Below, piece after piece: positions 24,501 to 39,000 of a stretch of 64,000 bases of DNA. The position numbers and the translations under genes were made by a program. The stretch's first letter is position 1; each line of letters begins with the position of its first letter. The notes below the pieces were generated by a model, which did no database searches, was not told where the DNA came from, and saw only the letters and a list, made by a program, of their open reading frames with translations. This DNA is from Pampus argenteus (taxonomy: Eukaryota; Chordata; Actinopteri; Scombriformes; Stromateidae): contig CM072876.1 in assembly GCA_036937835.1 (NCBI GenBank), positions 17,451,001 through 17,515,000 of the forward strand, given 5' to 3'.

Positions 24501-27022
24501 TCAACTCAGAGTAAAGCTGCCTGCAAAAGCTTCAAATTAAAAGCCTAACAAATATACTCTTTGAGCTAAGATCAATAGAAGAAAGGAGTATTTTTTTTAA
24601 TCATTTAGCATATTAGAATTCTGTATCATTATTTCAGAACAGCAAAGACCTGTTTTTAAAATCAACTTTTAAGCCGACATGGATGAGAAGTCCTTGAAGG
24701 TTCATTAACAGTAGTTTAACTTCTAGCAGCAAGGAAGTGATAATAATGTGAGGTGAATTCATTCATTAATTAAATCACATCACAGCAGATCTGTGAAGAA
24801 ACCAGAGCAGCAGAGTGGTGAGTGTAACATGACTGATGGAATTAGTGCCATGGAAATATACATTATAATGCATTGTTGATATGGTTTGTTGTCCAGCCCT
24901 CTCAGGTCTCAGCACTGAGGAAATCTGTTTCCAGCTGCGACTGCACAGTGAGAGAGAGAAAAAAGACAATCGCTGCAGATATTTCTTTGTAGCTTGTGCC
25001 ATCAGCAGCTCTTTTGCTCTTTGGGTTAAATGGCTAAGTGAACTGTAAATCAAACATGGCTCATGTAACAGCCAGTGTTTGTACCTTGAAGTTGATTTGC
25101 TGGGCCAATTCTTTTGCCTGGTGGTCCTCGGGGCTGGGGTTGCTGTTCGGGGTGAGAGCCAGGAGGGCTGAGCGCATGGAGCAGCCACATGTCTCACAGC
25201 AGAAGTCCTGGGACCTGCCAGAGAACAGGCAGCACATAGTAAGGTCAATCCTGAATTCAATGAATAACAACTCCCGTCTGTAAGCGAACATGAAGCTTCA
25301 CAGATGAAAAGTAACAAATAAAATGTGGTTTACTAACAAAATAAATGACCAGTTAATTATGAACAGCACCCAACATGAATGTTTGGCTCACTTGTCAGAA
25401 TAAATCAGGTAACTGAAAAGAACTTTTACCAGCCAGCTTGTACAATAATTAGTTATATGGTGCCTATAATGCATCATGCAGTGCCATTAGGTTTAAAATA
25501 CAAAAGATTCCACTACATTCAGAGTGTTGACCAATACTGATGCAATACATTAGCTCCAAGACTTTACCTAAAATGCTCAATGGATCAAATGAATGTAATA
25601 TAAAAGGGTTGTTTGTAGTGATGAAACCACAAAGAAATATCACAGTTCCCCACAGCTCTGGAGGTTTTTATAGTTATCTAGTGTTTTATGACTCACAACC
25701 ATACTGTTTTGATCATCAACTTCATTCCCAGCAACGGCAGGCAGCTGTTTACAGCGAAAAGGCTCTGACAAACCCACCGTGCACCACCTGCCACCACCAC
25801 CAGAACTCCAAATTGTTATATTATGAGTCAGTATAAATCCCTGTGTAGGTATATTTTAAATAATCAGTATTGACTAAAATAAAGCTAATTAAATATCATA
25901 TCATTTCATTACTGTTTGGTCATTTTCAGTCAACCAAAGAAATATGCTTTTCTATAAATGTACTTAGAATTACCTGTACAGCTATTTCTGTCATTATTTT
26001 TTATTGATGTAGCTAGCTAGCTAAGTAAGAAGATGATGTAGACAATCCTAATCCCACCTACACAACACCAGACTTATTTTAAACAATAAACACATCAGTG
26101 ATGTGAACTGTGATTCACAGGTCTGATAAGTCTCTCCTAATTCTAACTTTTACCTTAAAAATCAAGCCCTATTTCCCAGATAGCCCTGAAAACCTGTGAG
26201 GAAGTGATGGCCGCCGAAACACACACAAACACACAAACACAGAAACACACACAACCAATTTCAGTTCCTAAAATGAAGGCTTTACGCTAAGCGTTTTCTG
26301 TCACTTCCGGTGTTACTTCCACAGTGCTCTCTGTTCTGCTCACCAAGTCTCTTAACCTTAGTAACCACATTTCGACAGTTTTCACCAGTTTGTTTCTTAT
26401 TACTAACTACTACTAACTACTACTATTACTAACTAGCCTAGCTAAACAATGGCTTCTCTCTCCTCTCCCACTCTCTTTTCTGTCCTACATGCCACATGTT
26501 TAGTTACTCCTCGTCCTCCTTTAGTGATAATGGTAATTGTAATAAATGCAGTTTATTTGTAGCTTTGGAGGCGAGGCTTAGTGACTTAGAGACACGGTAC
26601 AGCACCACCGAATATTTAGTAGCTGCTATAGTTAGCAAGTCCCCTGTAGCTGGTAAGGTACCCCCCAAGGCAGCTTCAGCTTTAGCTAGCCGTCCCCCGG
26701 TAGTTCCTGAGTAGCCAGAAGGCTGGGTGACTGTCCGAAGGAGGCATAGCCCCGAACAGAAGCCCCACGGTACACCACCAACCACTCCACGTTTCTAACT
26801 CAGCGACACACCCGCTGAGAGGCCATCTGTCATTGGAAGCTCAATTGTACGAAATGTTAAGTTAGTGACACCAGGGACCATAGTTAAATGCATCCCGGGG
26901 CCAGAGCGGGCGACATCGAGTCTAATTTAAAACTGCCGGCTAAAGATAAGAGGAAATATAATAAGATTTCACCCCTTTTAGTTGAATTTGTACATGTAGT
27001 TGAATTTATATGATGTAAGATG

Positions 27023-27053
<31 letters not shown>

Positions 27054-30000
27054 GGGTAAATATTATTTCCCCCTTTGTTTTGTGACAAATACATACTGGA
27101 CATTTTGTGGTTGTACTTAATTACAAATCAATTGCAATGAAAATATGACAAAAAAAAAAAAGTTTACAAATGTGCCGTAGTTAACATGAAAAAAAAAAAA
27201 GAAAACCAGACAAAGAGCTCTAACTTACTGGGACACAAACATTACATCTCACAAAGATATCATCATGTGCAGTAGGAGACCTGATTTTTTCTGCCAAAGA
27301 AACATGGGACCATCATCGGGTATTTAGCAGATAGTAATTTGGGGCCTTGATTATGAATTTAAAGAGATTTTACTTTTCAGGGTTGTGTGCACCTGTGCAT
27401 CAGTGTTTGTATATAAGAGTGTGTTTATTACATTGGCTTTTTGTTTGTGCTGTCGGCTGCCTCGCTGAGTATACTCCGATGACATGTTTGTTTTTGCCTT
27501 CACCTGTGGCAAGATTGTATAACAGGTCCCTGCTCAGGGTTCAGACTGCTGCGTGCACCTTTAGGCCCTCACGTCAGTCCTGACAGCAGGTCTTGGTGCA
27601 ATATTGCTAAGAAAGGGATCACCACAGCCTCTCAGTGCAGTGGTGTAAAAAATATAAAAATGCAACACATAAAAAAGGTTTCTGTGGATTTGTCTCTAAA
27701 AAGCTAATCGCCCCTTGCAGCAGCTAATGGACATGTTACAGCTGTGAAGAGGAGCAATGATTCATGCTCTGTGGAACACCAGATCACTGTGGAGCTCCTC
27801 AGGCTAAAGGTGGCAAGCGTAGATTTAGATAGATTCTATTCAAGTAAAGTTATTGTAATGTAGCTGTGAAAGAGGCTTATAAGGCATCAGGCCTATTGCA
27901 CGGTACGGTGACATCTCATACACAGAGTCTTTGTCTCTGAAAGTGCACACAGGCTCCAGGGTTGGTTGATGGTTGCTCACATCAATCAATGTTCCAACTG
28001 TTTTAGGCAGAAGTGCTGATCATCAAGAACCCATCTTAGAGACATGCCAAAAGTAAAAAGTTTGTAAAATGTAAAGTAGCAAATGTGAGTCATCGTTTTT
28101 TTTAAATTTAGTTTCTGCAATTTCATGACACATTTAGTATAATTTAGTGATAGTAAGGTTTTAACAGCCTTGGAATGCTTCAAACAAAGTCCTTGTTGGA
28201 TTGTGTAACAGAATGGCAGCGTCTGATAGAATCAGGAGGGAGGGTTGTAATTTTTGTAACTTTTCAGAACAGACAACAATGTGTGTCTGGAGTGGAAGTG
28301 GATAGGATTTCAAAATGTCTTTTTTCATTCTGCACCACTTTCATCATGTTCCATGCACGACTGTGTGCTACACTATGAATGGGAGTTTCAAGGAGATACT
28401 GTCTGAAAGTGTACTTTTATGTCCATTTGTATGACTCACAGAACTCAGACTAAAATGAAAAACACAGCATTCTCAGTAGAGCCTGGGGGGCAGGAGGATG
28501 GCTTTTCAGCCCACCTTTGAGAGTGGCCTTTTGGAACATTTTTTGAAAAAACTTTGGTTGTGGTTCTTAGACCAACATCTGCACTGTGTCAAAAAGTACT
28601 ACTCTCATTCATTTCTAAGCCACCTTGTTGGCATAGAAAGGATCAGAATGAAGGAGGGGAAAAAATTCTCACCTGCACCTGTAGCAACAGGCCTACAACA
28701 GCTCAGCATTTTTGATTGCAGTGCCATTTTTGATCTGAATAAGGATTTTCCAAATGATAGATCACATGATCGAAAAACTGTTTTGAAAAATGTCCTTTAA
28801 TTTCTACAAAAATGCCTGTGGGAAGTGTGGGAAGGAGTACACTTGCATTTTGCTCTGTTTCACCCACAATTGTTGAGTTGTCAAATATTAATGTATGCTG
28901 TGATTGTAACCGCCCCCTCTGGGCCACTACATGCGATTCATAGGAGTCTATGATAACACAATTATCTTCAGAACTTGAAGCAGTAGAAAATGTTGCCACC
29001 ATGGCCCAGAGGTAGAAGAAAATGCCTACTGAACAAAACTATTACTATGACAAAAACTTAATGTACCTTAAAATACAACTGAGTCAACTGAATCAGACTC
29101 AGAACATCTAACCGTGGACAAGTTCCAGTTTGGTTTCAACAGTCTTGGCTGTTTGATAACACAGACATCTCTTCAGTTTAGATTTGCATTAATAAACACT
29201 AGAACCACCTCTGACTGCATAAAGTAATAAGAGCAGACATGTACAGAGCAGATATATATCACTATATGTGCTGCTCTGTGGGATGAATCTGAGTATTTGG
29301 AGCAAACTTGATGATATCAAAATATCTTTGTGGCACTGTCAAATAAGCCAAAATACCGTATAGCTGACCATTGTTAATACAATATAGCCTATGAGGGGGA
29401 AACACCAAACTAACAGATCAGTCTACTGACATGTGTAATTTAATTCAACAAAAAATATTACTATTACAAACTATTATTTGTACAATAATATATTTATATG
29501 TATTTATTATAATTAGTGGTGGGCCGTTAACGGCATTAATGCGCTGCGATAATGTGAGACTCTTATCGAGCGATATAAAAAATACCGGCGTTTATCTATT
29601 ATCAAAATTAGGTTTGGAGCTGGGTCCTATAATAAGCAAAATGATGACTTTTAACGTGATATTTTAGCGCGGATGTATACATATTTGCACTGTAGGGGGC
29701 AATTCGGTTTTCGAACCTCTACGCGCCTGTGAATTACCCGAACTACCACACCAAACGTGATATTCTATCATGGATGCAGCCACGAAGCCGCAAGGCTTGC
29801 TTCAGGGAGAATTCATTTTTAAGTAGCTTCCTGATGGTGGCATCGACAAGACTAAGGTGGTGTGCAGCTTATGCAATGCAGAATTGGTTTACTTCCAGTC
29901 TCAAATACCACCTGAACGCAAAGCATCCCTCAGTCAGTGATGCATTTTGCAAACTGATGCATTTTGGCTCCTGTTCTAATACATCCCCTGGCTTAAGAAA

Positions 30001-33000
30001 CCCGTTCTCAAAGACTTACTTTTGGTCACTATGCTGTCTTCACTGCAAGGCTGCAGCTATCCAACTAGCTAAACTCTTCCATGCAAAATGATCACTGGAG
30101 TCATAGCAAACTTTTTATACAATTACTGTGGCTCTTGTAATATCTTACACAGAGAGAGTGAATGGATAAAAAGTTTGCTACGACTCCAGTGATCATTTTG
30201 CATAGAAGAGTTTAGCTAGTTGGATAGCTGCAGCCTTGCGTTGCAGTGAAGACAGCATAGTGAAAAGACGTTGCCTCCGTGGCGTTTACAGTGTGGTTTG
30301 GAAGAACATAAAAACTGCTCCGTAACACACTTCACTACACATTTACTACGGCGATCGCTAACCGGAAGTGCTCTGCACTGCAAGCATAAGCACAACAACA
30401 ATCTTCAAAATAAAAGCCTAAAAAAGGAAACATTCATTATTTTGCCTTAGGGGCAAAACAGTCAGTACTTAGGTATTTCACATTCTGAACGAGCCATTTT
30501 AATCTAGATTATTTTAAAATTTCAGTATTAAAGTATTAAACAAAGGTGTGATGCTGTGGAAAATAGAAACCTAAGATGCAGAATAACCTTTTGTTGAGGC
30601 TACATCATTGAGATCAAATTCATTAGAGGCTTTTAGATACTTTGAAGGAGATACCAGACGTGAACGTGACCTGGTAGAGGCTTTTAGATACTTTGAAGGA
30701 AATACCAGAAGTGAACGAGACCTGGTCTGTGATGGACCCTGTGCACTTGATTCAATCCACAGAGATAATAGGAATGACAATAGAGATAATGGGAATTATG
30801 TTGTCATTCCCGTTTTCTGTATTGTCATTCCTGTTATCTCTATTGTCATTGATATTATCTCTATTGTCATTGATATTACCTCTATTGTCATTTATATTAT
30901 CTCTATTGTCATTGATATTATCTATATTGTCATTCCTTTTAGAGAATGTCAATAGAGATGATAAGAATGCCAAAAGAGATAACAGGAATAACAAGAGATA
31001 AAGGGAATGACAATAAAGATAACGGGACTGACAATTTAGATAAAGAGAATGACAATAGAGATAACAGGAATAACAATAGAGATAATGGGAATGATATTGT
31101 CATTGTTGATATTGTCCCGTCATTCCCTTTATCTCTATTGGCATTCATATTATCTCTATTGTCATTACCTTTATCTCTATTGTCATTCGCGTTATCTTTA
31201 TTGTCATTGATATTATCTCTATTGTCATTGATATTATCTCTATTGTCATTCCTGTTATCTCTATTGTCATTCCCGTTATCTCTATTGTCATTGATATTAT
31301 CTCTATTGTTATTGATATTATCTCTATTGTCATTCCCTTTATATCTATTGTCATTCCCGTTATCTCTATTGTCATTGATATTATCTCTATTGTAATTGAT
31401 AGTATCTCTATTGTCATTGATATTATCTCTATTGTCATTCCCTTTATCTCTATTGTCATTGATATTATCTCTATTGTCATTCCCGTTATCTCTATTGTCA
31501 TTCTCTTTATCTCTATTGTCATTCCCGTTATCTCTATTGTCATTCCCGTTATCTCTATTGTCATTGATATTATCTCTATTGTCATTCCTGTTATCTCTAT
31601 TGTCATTGATATTATCTCTATTGTCATTCCTGTTATCTCTATTGTCATTCCTGTTATCTCTATTGTCATTGATATTATCTCTATTGTTCGTTTGTTCGTT
31701 TTCTTCCGCTTTTTCCGTGGTCGGGTCGCAGGGGCAGCAGCTTCAGCAGGGAAGCCCAGACTTCCCTCTCCCTAGCCACGTCTGCCAGAGCCAGCTTCTG
31801 CAACCGGGGGTCGGACCGCCAGGGTCTCCGCCTCCGACTGCCGCCCATCTCTCTTCGCACCTTTCTAAGGGGATCATCCCCTGAGACCGCTCCCATGGGT
31901 GGCATCTCTATTGCCATTCCTGTTATCTCTATTGTCATTCCCGTTATCTCTATTGTCATTTCTGTTACCTCTATTGCCATTGATATTATCTCTATTGTCA
32001 TTCCTGTTATCTCTATTGTCATTCCCTTTATCTCTATTGTCATTCCTGTTATCTCTATTGTCATTCCCGTTATCTCTATTGTCATTGATATTATCTCTAT
32101 TGTTATTGATATTATCTCTATTGTCATTCCCTTTATATCTATTGTCATTCCCGTTATCTCTATTGTCATTGATATTATCTCTATTGTAATTGATAGTATC
32201 TCTATTGTCATTGATATTATCTCTATTGTCATTCCCTTTATCTCTATTGTCATTGATATTATCTCTATTGTCATTCCCGTTATCTCTATTGTCATTCTCT
32301 TTATCTCTATTGTCATTCCCGTTATCTCTATTGTCATTCCCGTTATCTCTATTGTCATTGATATTATCTCTATTGTCATTCCTGTTATCTCTATTGTCAT
32401 TCCTGTTATCTCTATTGTCATTGATATTATCTCTATTGTCATTCCTGTTATCTCTATTGTCATTCCTGTTATCTCTATTGTCATTGATATTATCTCTATT
32501 GTTCGTTTGTTCGTTTTCTTCCGCTTTTTCCGTGGTCGGGTCGCAGGGGCAGCAGCTTCAGCAGGGAAGCCCAGACTTCCCTCTCCCTAGCCACGTCTGC
32601 CAGAGCCAGCTTCTGCAACCGGGGGTCGGACCGCCAGGGTCTCCGCCTCCGACTGCCGCCCATCTCTCTTCGCACCTTTCTAAGGGGATCATCCCCTGAG
32701 ACCGCTCCCATGGGTGGCATCTCTATTGCCATTCCTGTTATCTCTATTGTCATTCCCGTTATCTCTATTGTCATTTCTGTTACCTCTATTGCCATTGATA
32801 TTATCTCTATTGTCATTCCTGTTATCTCTATTGTCATTCCCTTTATCTCTATTGTCATTCCTGTTATCTCTATTGTCATTCCCTTTATCTCTATTGTCAT
32901 TCCTGTTATCTCTATTGTCATTCCTGTTATCTCTATTGCCATTGATATTATCTCTATTATCAGTCCCTTTATCTCTATTGTCATTCCTGTTATCTCTATT

Positions 33001-36000
33001 GTCATTCCCGTTATCTCTATTGTCATTTCTGTTATCTCTATTGCTATTGAAATTATCTCTATTGTCATTCCTGTTATCTCTATTGTCATTCCCTTTATCT
33101 CTATTGTCATTCCCGTTATCTCTATTGTCATTCCCGCTATCTCTATTGTCATTCCCACTATCTCTATTGTCATTCTCTTTATCTTTATCGTCATTCCCAT
33201 TATCTATAATGTCATTGATATTATCTCTATTGTCATTCCTGCTATCTCTATTGTCATTGATATTATCTCTATTGTCATTCCTGTTATCTATATTGTCATT
33301 CCCTTTATCTCTATTGTCATTCCTGTTATCTCTATTGTCATTGATATTATCTCTATTGTCATTCCTGCTATCTCTATTGTCATTCCTGTTATCTCTATTG
33401 CCATTGATATTATCTCTATTGTCATTCCCTTTATCTCTATTGTCATTCCTGTTATCTCTATTGTCATTCCTGTTATCTCTATTGTCATTCCTGTTATCTC
33501 TATTGTCATTGATATTATCTCTATTGTCATTCCCGTTAGCTATATTGTCATTCCCGTTATCTCTATTGTCATTGATATTATCTCTATTGTCATTCCTGCT
33601 ATCTCTTGTCATTCCTGTTATCTCTATTGTCATTGATATTATCTCTATTATCATTCCTGTTATCTCTATTGTCATTGATATTATCTCTATTGTCATTCCT
33701 GTCATCTATAGTCATTCCCTTTATCTCTATTGTCATTCCCGTTACCTCTATTGTCATTGATATTATCTCTATTGTCATTCCTGCTATCTCTATTGTCATT
33801 CCCACTATCTCTATTGTCATTCTCTTTATCTTTATCGTCATTCCCATTATCTATAATGTCATTGATATTATCTCTATTGTCATTCCTGCTATCTCTATTG
33901 TCATTGATATTATCTCTATTGTCATTGATATTATCTCTATTGTCATTGATATTATCTCTATTGTCATTCCTGTTATCTATATTGTCATTCCCTTTATCTC
34001 TATTGTCATTCCTGTTATCTCTATTGTCATTGATATTATCTCTATTGTCATTCCTGCTATCTCTATTGTCATTCCTGTTATCTCTATTGCCATTGATATT
34101 ATCTCTATTGTCATTCCCTTTATTTCTATTGTCATTCCTGTTATCTCTATTGTCATTCCTGTTATCTCTATTGTCATTGATATTATCTTTATTGTCATTC
34201 CCCTTATCTATATTGTCATTCCCGTTATCTCTATTGTCATTCCCGTTATCTCTATTGTCATTGATATTATCTCTATTGTCATTCCTGCTATCTCTTGTCA
34301 TTCCTGTTATCTCTATTGCCATTGATATTATCTCTATTGTCATTGATATTATCTCTATTGTCATTGATATTATCTCTATTGTCATTCCTGTTATCTATAT
34401 TGTCATTCCCGTTACCTCTATTGTCATTCCTGCTATCTCTATTGTCATTCCTGTTATCTCTATTGCCATTGATATTATCTCTATTGTCATTCGCTTTATC
34501 TCTATTGTCATTCCTGTTATCTCTATTGTCATTCCCGTTATCTCTATTGTCATTGATATTATCTCTATTGTCATTCCTGTTATCTCTATTGTCATTCCTG
34601 TTATCTCTATTGTCATTCCTGTTATCTCTATTGTCATTCATGTTATCTCTATTGTCATTGATATTATCTCTATTGTCATTGATATTATCTCTATTGTCAT
34701 TCCTGTTATCTCTATTGTCATTCCTGGTATCTCTATTGTCATTCCTGTTAATTCTATTTTCATTCCTGTTATCTCTATTTTCATTCCTGTTATCTCTATT
34801 GTAATTCTCTTTATCTCTATTGTAATTCTCTTTATCTCTATTGTCATTCCCATTATCTCTATTGTCATTCCTTTTATCTCTATTGTCATTCCCTTTATCT
34901 CTATTGTCATTGATATTATCTCTATTGTCATTGATATTATCTCTATTGTCATTCCCATTATCTCTATTGTCATTCCCGTTATCTCTATTGTCATTCCCGT
35001 TATCTCTATTGTCATTCCCTTTATCTCTATTGTCATTCCTGTTATCTCTATTGTCATTCCTGTTATCTATATTGCCATTAATATTATCTCTATTGTCATT
35101 GATATTATCTCTATTGTCATTCCTGTTATCTCTATTGTCATTCCTGTTATCTCTATTGTCATTCCCTTTATCTCTATTGTCATTCCTGTTATCTCTATTG
35201 TCATTCCTGTTATCTCTATTGTCATTAATATTATCTCCATTGTCATTCCTGTTATCTCTATTGTCATTCCTGTTATCTCTATTGTCATTGATATTATCTC
35301 TATTATCATTCCTGTTATCTCTATTGTCATTCCTGTCATCTAGTCATTCCCGTTACCTCTATTGTCATTCCTGCTATCTCTATTGTCATTCCTGTTATCT
35401 CTATTGCCATTGATATTATCTCTATTGTCATTCCTGTTATCTCTATTGTCATTCCTATTATCTCTATTGTCATTCATGTTATCTCTATTGTCATTGATAT
35501 TATCTCTATTGTCATTGATATTTTTTCTATTGTCATTCCTGTTATCTCTATTGTAATTCTCTTTATCTCTATTGTCATTGATATTATCTCTATTGTCATT
35601 GATATTTTTTCTATTGTCATTCCTGTTATCTCTATTTTCATTCCTGTTATCTCTATTTTCATTCCTGTTATCTCTATTGTAATTCTCTTTATCTCTATTG
35701 TCATTCCCGTTATCTCTATTGTCATTCCTTTTATCTCTATTGTCATTCCCTTTATCTCTATTGTCATTGATATTATCTCTATTGTCATTGATATTATCTC
35801 TATTGTCATTGATATTATCTCTATTGTCATTCCCGTTATCTCTATTGTCATTCCCGTTATCTCTATTGTCATTCCCTTTATCTCTATTGTCATTCCTGTT
35901 ATCTCTATTGTCATTCCTGTTATCTATATTGCCATTAATATTATCTCTATTGTCATTGATATTATCTCTATTGTCATTCCTGTTATCTCTATTGTCATTC

Positions 36001-39000
36001 CCTTTATCTCTATTGTCATTCCCTTTATCTCTATTGTCATTCCTGTTATCTCTATTGTCATTAATATTATCTCTATTGTCATTCCTGTTATCTCTATTGT
36101 CATTGATATTATCTCTATTGTCATTGATATTATCTCTATTGTCATTCCTGTTATCTCTATTGTCATTCCCGTTATCTCTATTGTCATTCCCGTTATCTCT
36201 ATTGTCATTCCCGTTATCTCTATTGTCATTCCTTTTATCTCTATTGTCATTCCCTTTATCTCTATTGTCATTGATATTATCTCTATTGTCATTCCTGTTA
36301 TCTCTATTGTCATTCCCTTTATCTCTATTGTCATTCCTGTTATCTCTATTGTCATTCCCTTTATCTCTATTGTCATTCCTGTTATCTCTATTGTCATTCC
36401 CTTTATCTCTATTGTCATTCCTGTTATCTCTATTGTCATTCCCTTTATCTCTATTGTCATTCCTGTTATCTCTATTGTAATTCTCTTTATCTCTATTGTC
36501 ATTCCTGTTATCTCTATTGTAATTCCCGTTATCTCTATTGTCATTCCCGTTATCTCTATTGTCATTCCTTTTATCTCTATTGTCATTCCCTTTATCTCTA
36601 TTGTCATTGATATTATCTCTATTGTCATTCCTGTTATCTCTATTGTCATTCCCTTTATCTCTATTGTCATTCCTGTTATCTCTATTGTCATTCCCGTTAT
36701 CTCTATTGTCATTCCTGTTCTCTATTGTCATTGATATTATCTCTATTGTCATTGATATTATCTCTATTGTCATTCCTGTTATCTCTATTGTCATTGATAT
36801 TATCTCTATTGTCATTGATATAATCTTTATTGTCATTGATATTATCTCTATTGTCATTCCCGTTATCTCTATTGTCATTCCTGTTATCTCTATTGTCATT
36901 CCCTTTATCTCTATTGTCATTCCTGTTATCTCTATTGTCATTTCTGTTATCTCTATTGCCATTGATATTATCTCTATTGTCATTCCTGTTATCTCTATTG
37001 TCATTTCTGTTATCTCTATTGTCATTCCTGTTATCTCTATTGTCATTCCCTTTATCTCTATTGTCATTCCTGTTATCTCTATTGTCATTCCTGTTATCTC
37101 TATTGTCATTCCTGTTATCTCTATTGTCATTCCTGTTATCTCTATTGTCATTAATATTATCTCTATTGTCATTCCTGTTATCTCTATTGTAATTCTCTTT
37201 ATCTCTATTGTCATTCCTGTTATCTCTATTTTCATTCCTGTTATCTCTATTTTCATTCCTGTTATCTCTATTGTAATTCTCTTTATCTCTATTGTAATTC
37301 TCTTTATCTCTATTGTCATTCCCATTATCTCTATTGTCATTCCTTTTATCTCTATTGTCATTCCCTTTATCTCTATTGTCATTGATATTATCTCTATTGT
37401 CATTGATATTATCTCTATTGTCATTCCCATTATCTCTATTGTCATTCCCGTTATCTCTATTGTCATTCCCTTTATCTCTATTGTCATTCCTGTTATCTCT
37501 ATTGTCATTCCTGTTATCTATATTGCCATTAATATTATCTCTATTGTCATTGATATTATCTCTATTGTCATTCCTGTTATCTCTATTGTCATTCCCTTTA
37601 TCTCTATTGTCATTCCTGTTATCTCTATTGTCATTAATATTATCTCCATTGTCATTCCTGTTATCTCTATTGTCATTCCTGTTATCTCTATTGTCATTGA
37701 TATTATCTCTATTATCATTCCTGTTATCTCTATTGTCATTCCTGTTATCTCTATTGCCATTGATATTATCTCTATTGTCATTCGCTTTATCTCTATTGTC
37801 ATTCCTGTTATCTCTATTGTCATTCCCGTTATCTCTATTGTCATTGATATTATCTCTATTGTCATTCCTGTTATCTCTATTGTCATTCCTATTATCTCTA
37901 TTGTCATTCATGTTATCTCTATTGTCATTGATATTATCTCTATTGTCATTGATATTTTTTCTATTGTCATTCCTGTTATCTCTATTGTAATTCTCTTTAT
38001 CTCTATTGTCATTGATATTATCTCTATTGTCATTGATATTTTTTCTATTGTCATTCCTGTTATCTCTATTTTCATTCCTGTTATCTCTATTGTAATTCTC
38101 TTTATCTCTATTGTCATTCCGATTATCTCTATTGTCATTCCTTTTATCTCTATTGTCATTCCTTTTATCTCTATTGTCATTCCTTTTATCTCTATTGTCA
38201 TTCCCTTTATCTCTATTGTCATTGATATTATCTCTATTGTCATTGATATTATCTCTATTGTCATTCCCGTTATCTCTATTGTCATTCCCTTTATCTCTAT
38301 TGTCATTCCTGTTATCTCTATTGTCATTCCTGTTATCTATATTGCCATTAATATTATCTCTATTGTCATTGATATTATCTCTATTGTCATTCCCTTTATC
38401 TCTATTGTCATTCCTGTTATCTCTATTGTCATAAATATTATCTCTATTGTCATTCCTGTTATCTCTATTGTCATTCCTGTTATCTCTATTGTCATTGATA
38501 TTATCTCTATTGTCATTGATATTATCTCTATTGTCATTCCCGTTATCTCTATTGTCATTCCTGTTACCTCTATTGTCATTCCCGTTATCTCTATTGTCAT
38601 TCCTTTTATCTCTATTGTCATTCCCTTTATCTCTATTGTCATTGATATTATCTCTATTGTCATTCCTGTTATCTCTATTGTCATTCCTGTTATCTCTATT
38701 GTCATTCCTGTTATCTCTATTGTCATTCCCTTTATCTCTATTGTCATTCCTGTTATCTCTATTGTCATTCCCTTTATCTCTATTGTCATTCCTGTTATCT
38801 CTATTGTCATTCCCTTTATCTCTATTGTCATTCCTGTTATCTCTATTGTCATTCCCTTTATCTCTATTGTCATTCCTGTTATCTCTATTGTAATTCTCTT
38901 TATCTCTATTGTCATTCCTGTTATCTCTATTGTAATTCCCGTTATCTCTATTGTCATTCCCGTTATCTCTATTGTCATTCCTTTTATCTCTATTGTCATT

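Larger units (their letters stand above)
29625..30530 (+). repeat. hAT arm, left copy
   Basis: Directly repeated at 40,103-40,850 with high identity over TCCTATAATAAGCAAA, ATATTTGCACTG.AGGGGGC, the BED-finger segment, TTGCCTCCGTGGCG and GCCTTAGGGGCAAAACAGTC. The left copy has a 92-97 bp inverted repeat (30,027-30,262) that the right copy lacks. It loses the terminal 50-60 bp of the element at its right side. Confidence 0.85.

Noticed and set aside
24775..25317. 180-codon minus-strand frame starting MLLFICEASC
   Set aside because: It overlaps ube2j1 exon 6 in the wrong frame; the spliced frame SQDFCCETC is the real one.
29729..30091. Host BED-finger (ZBED-like) gene
   Set aside because: The finger is interrupted by a stop and a frameshift, lies inside a hAT element with terminal repeats and target duplication, and has a second broken copy at the other end.
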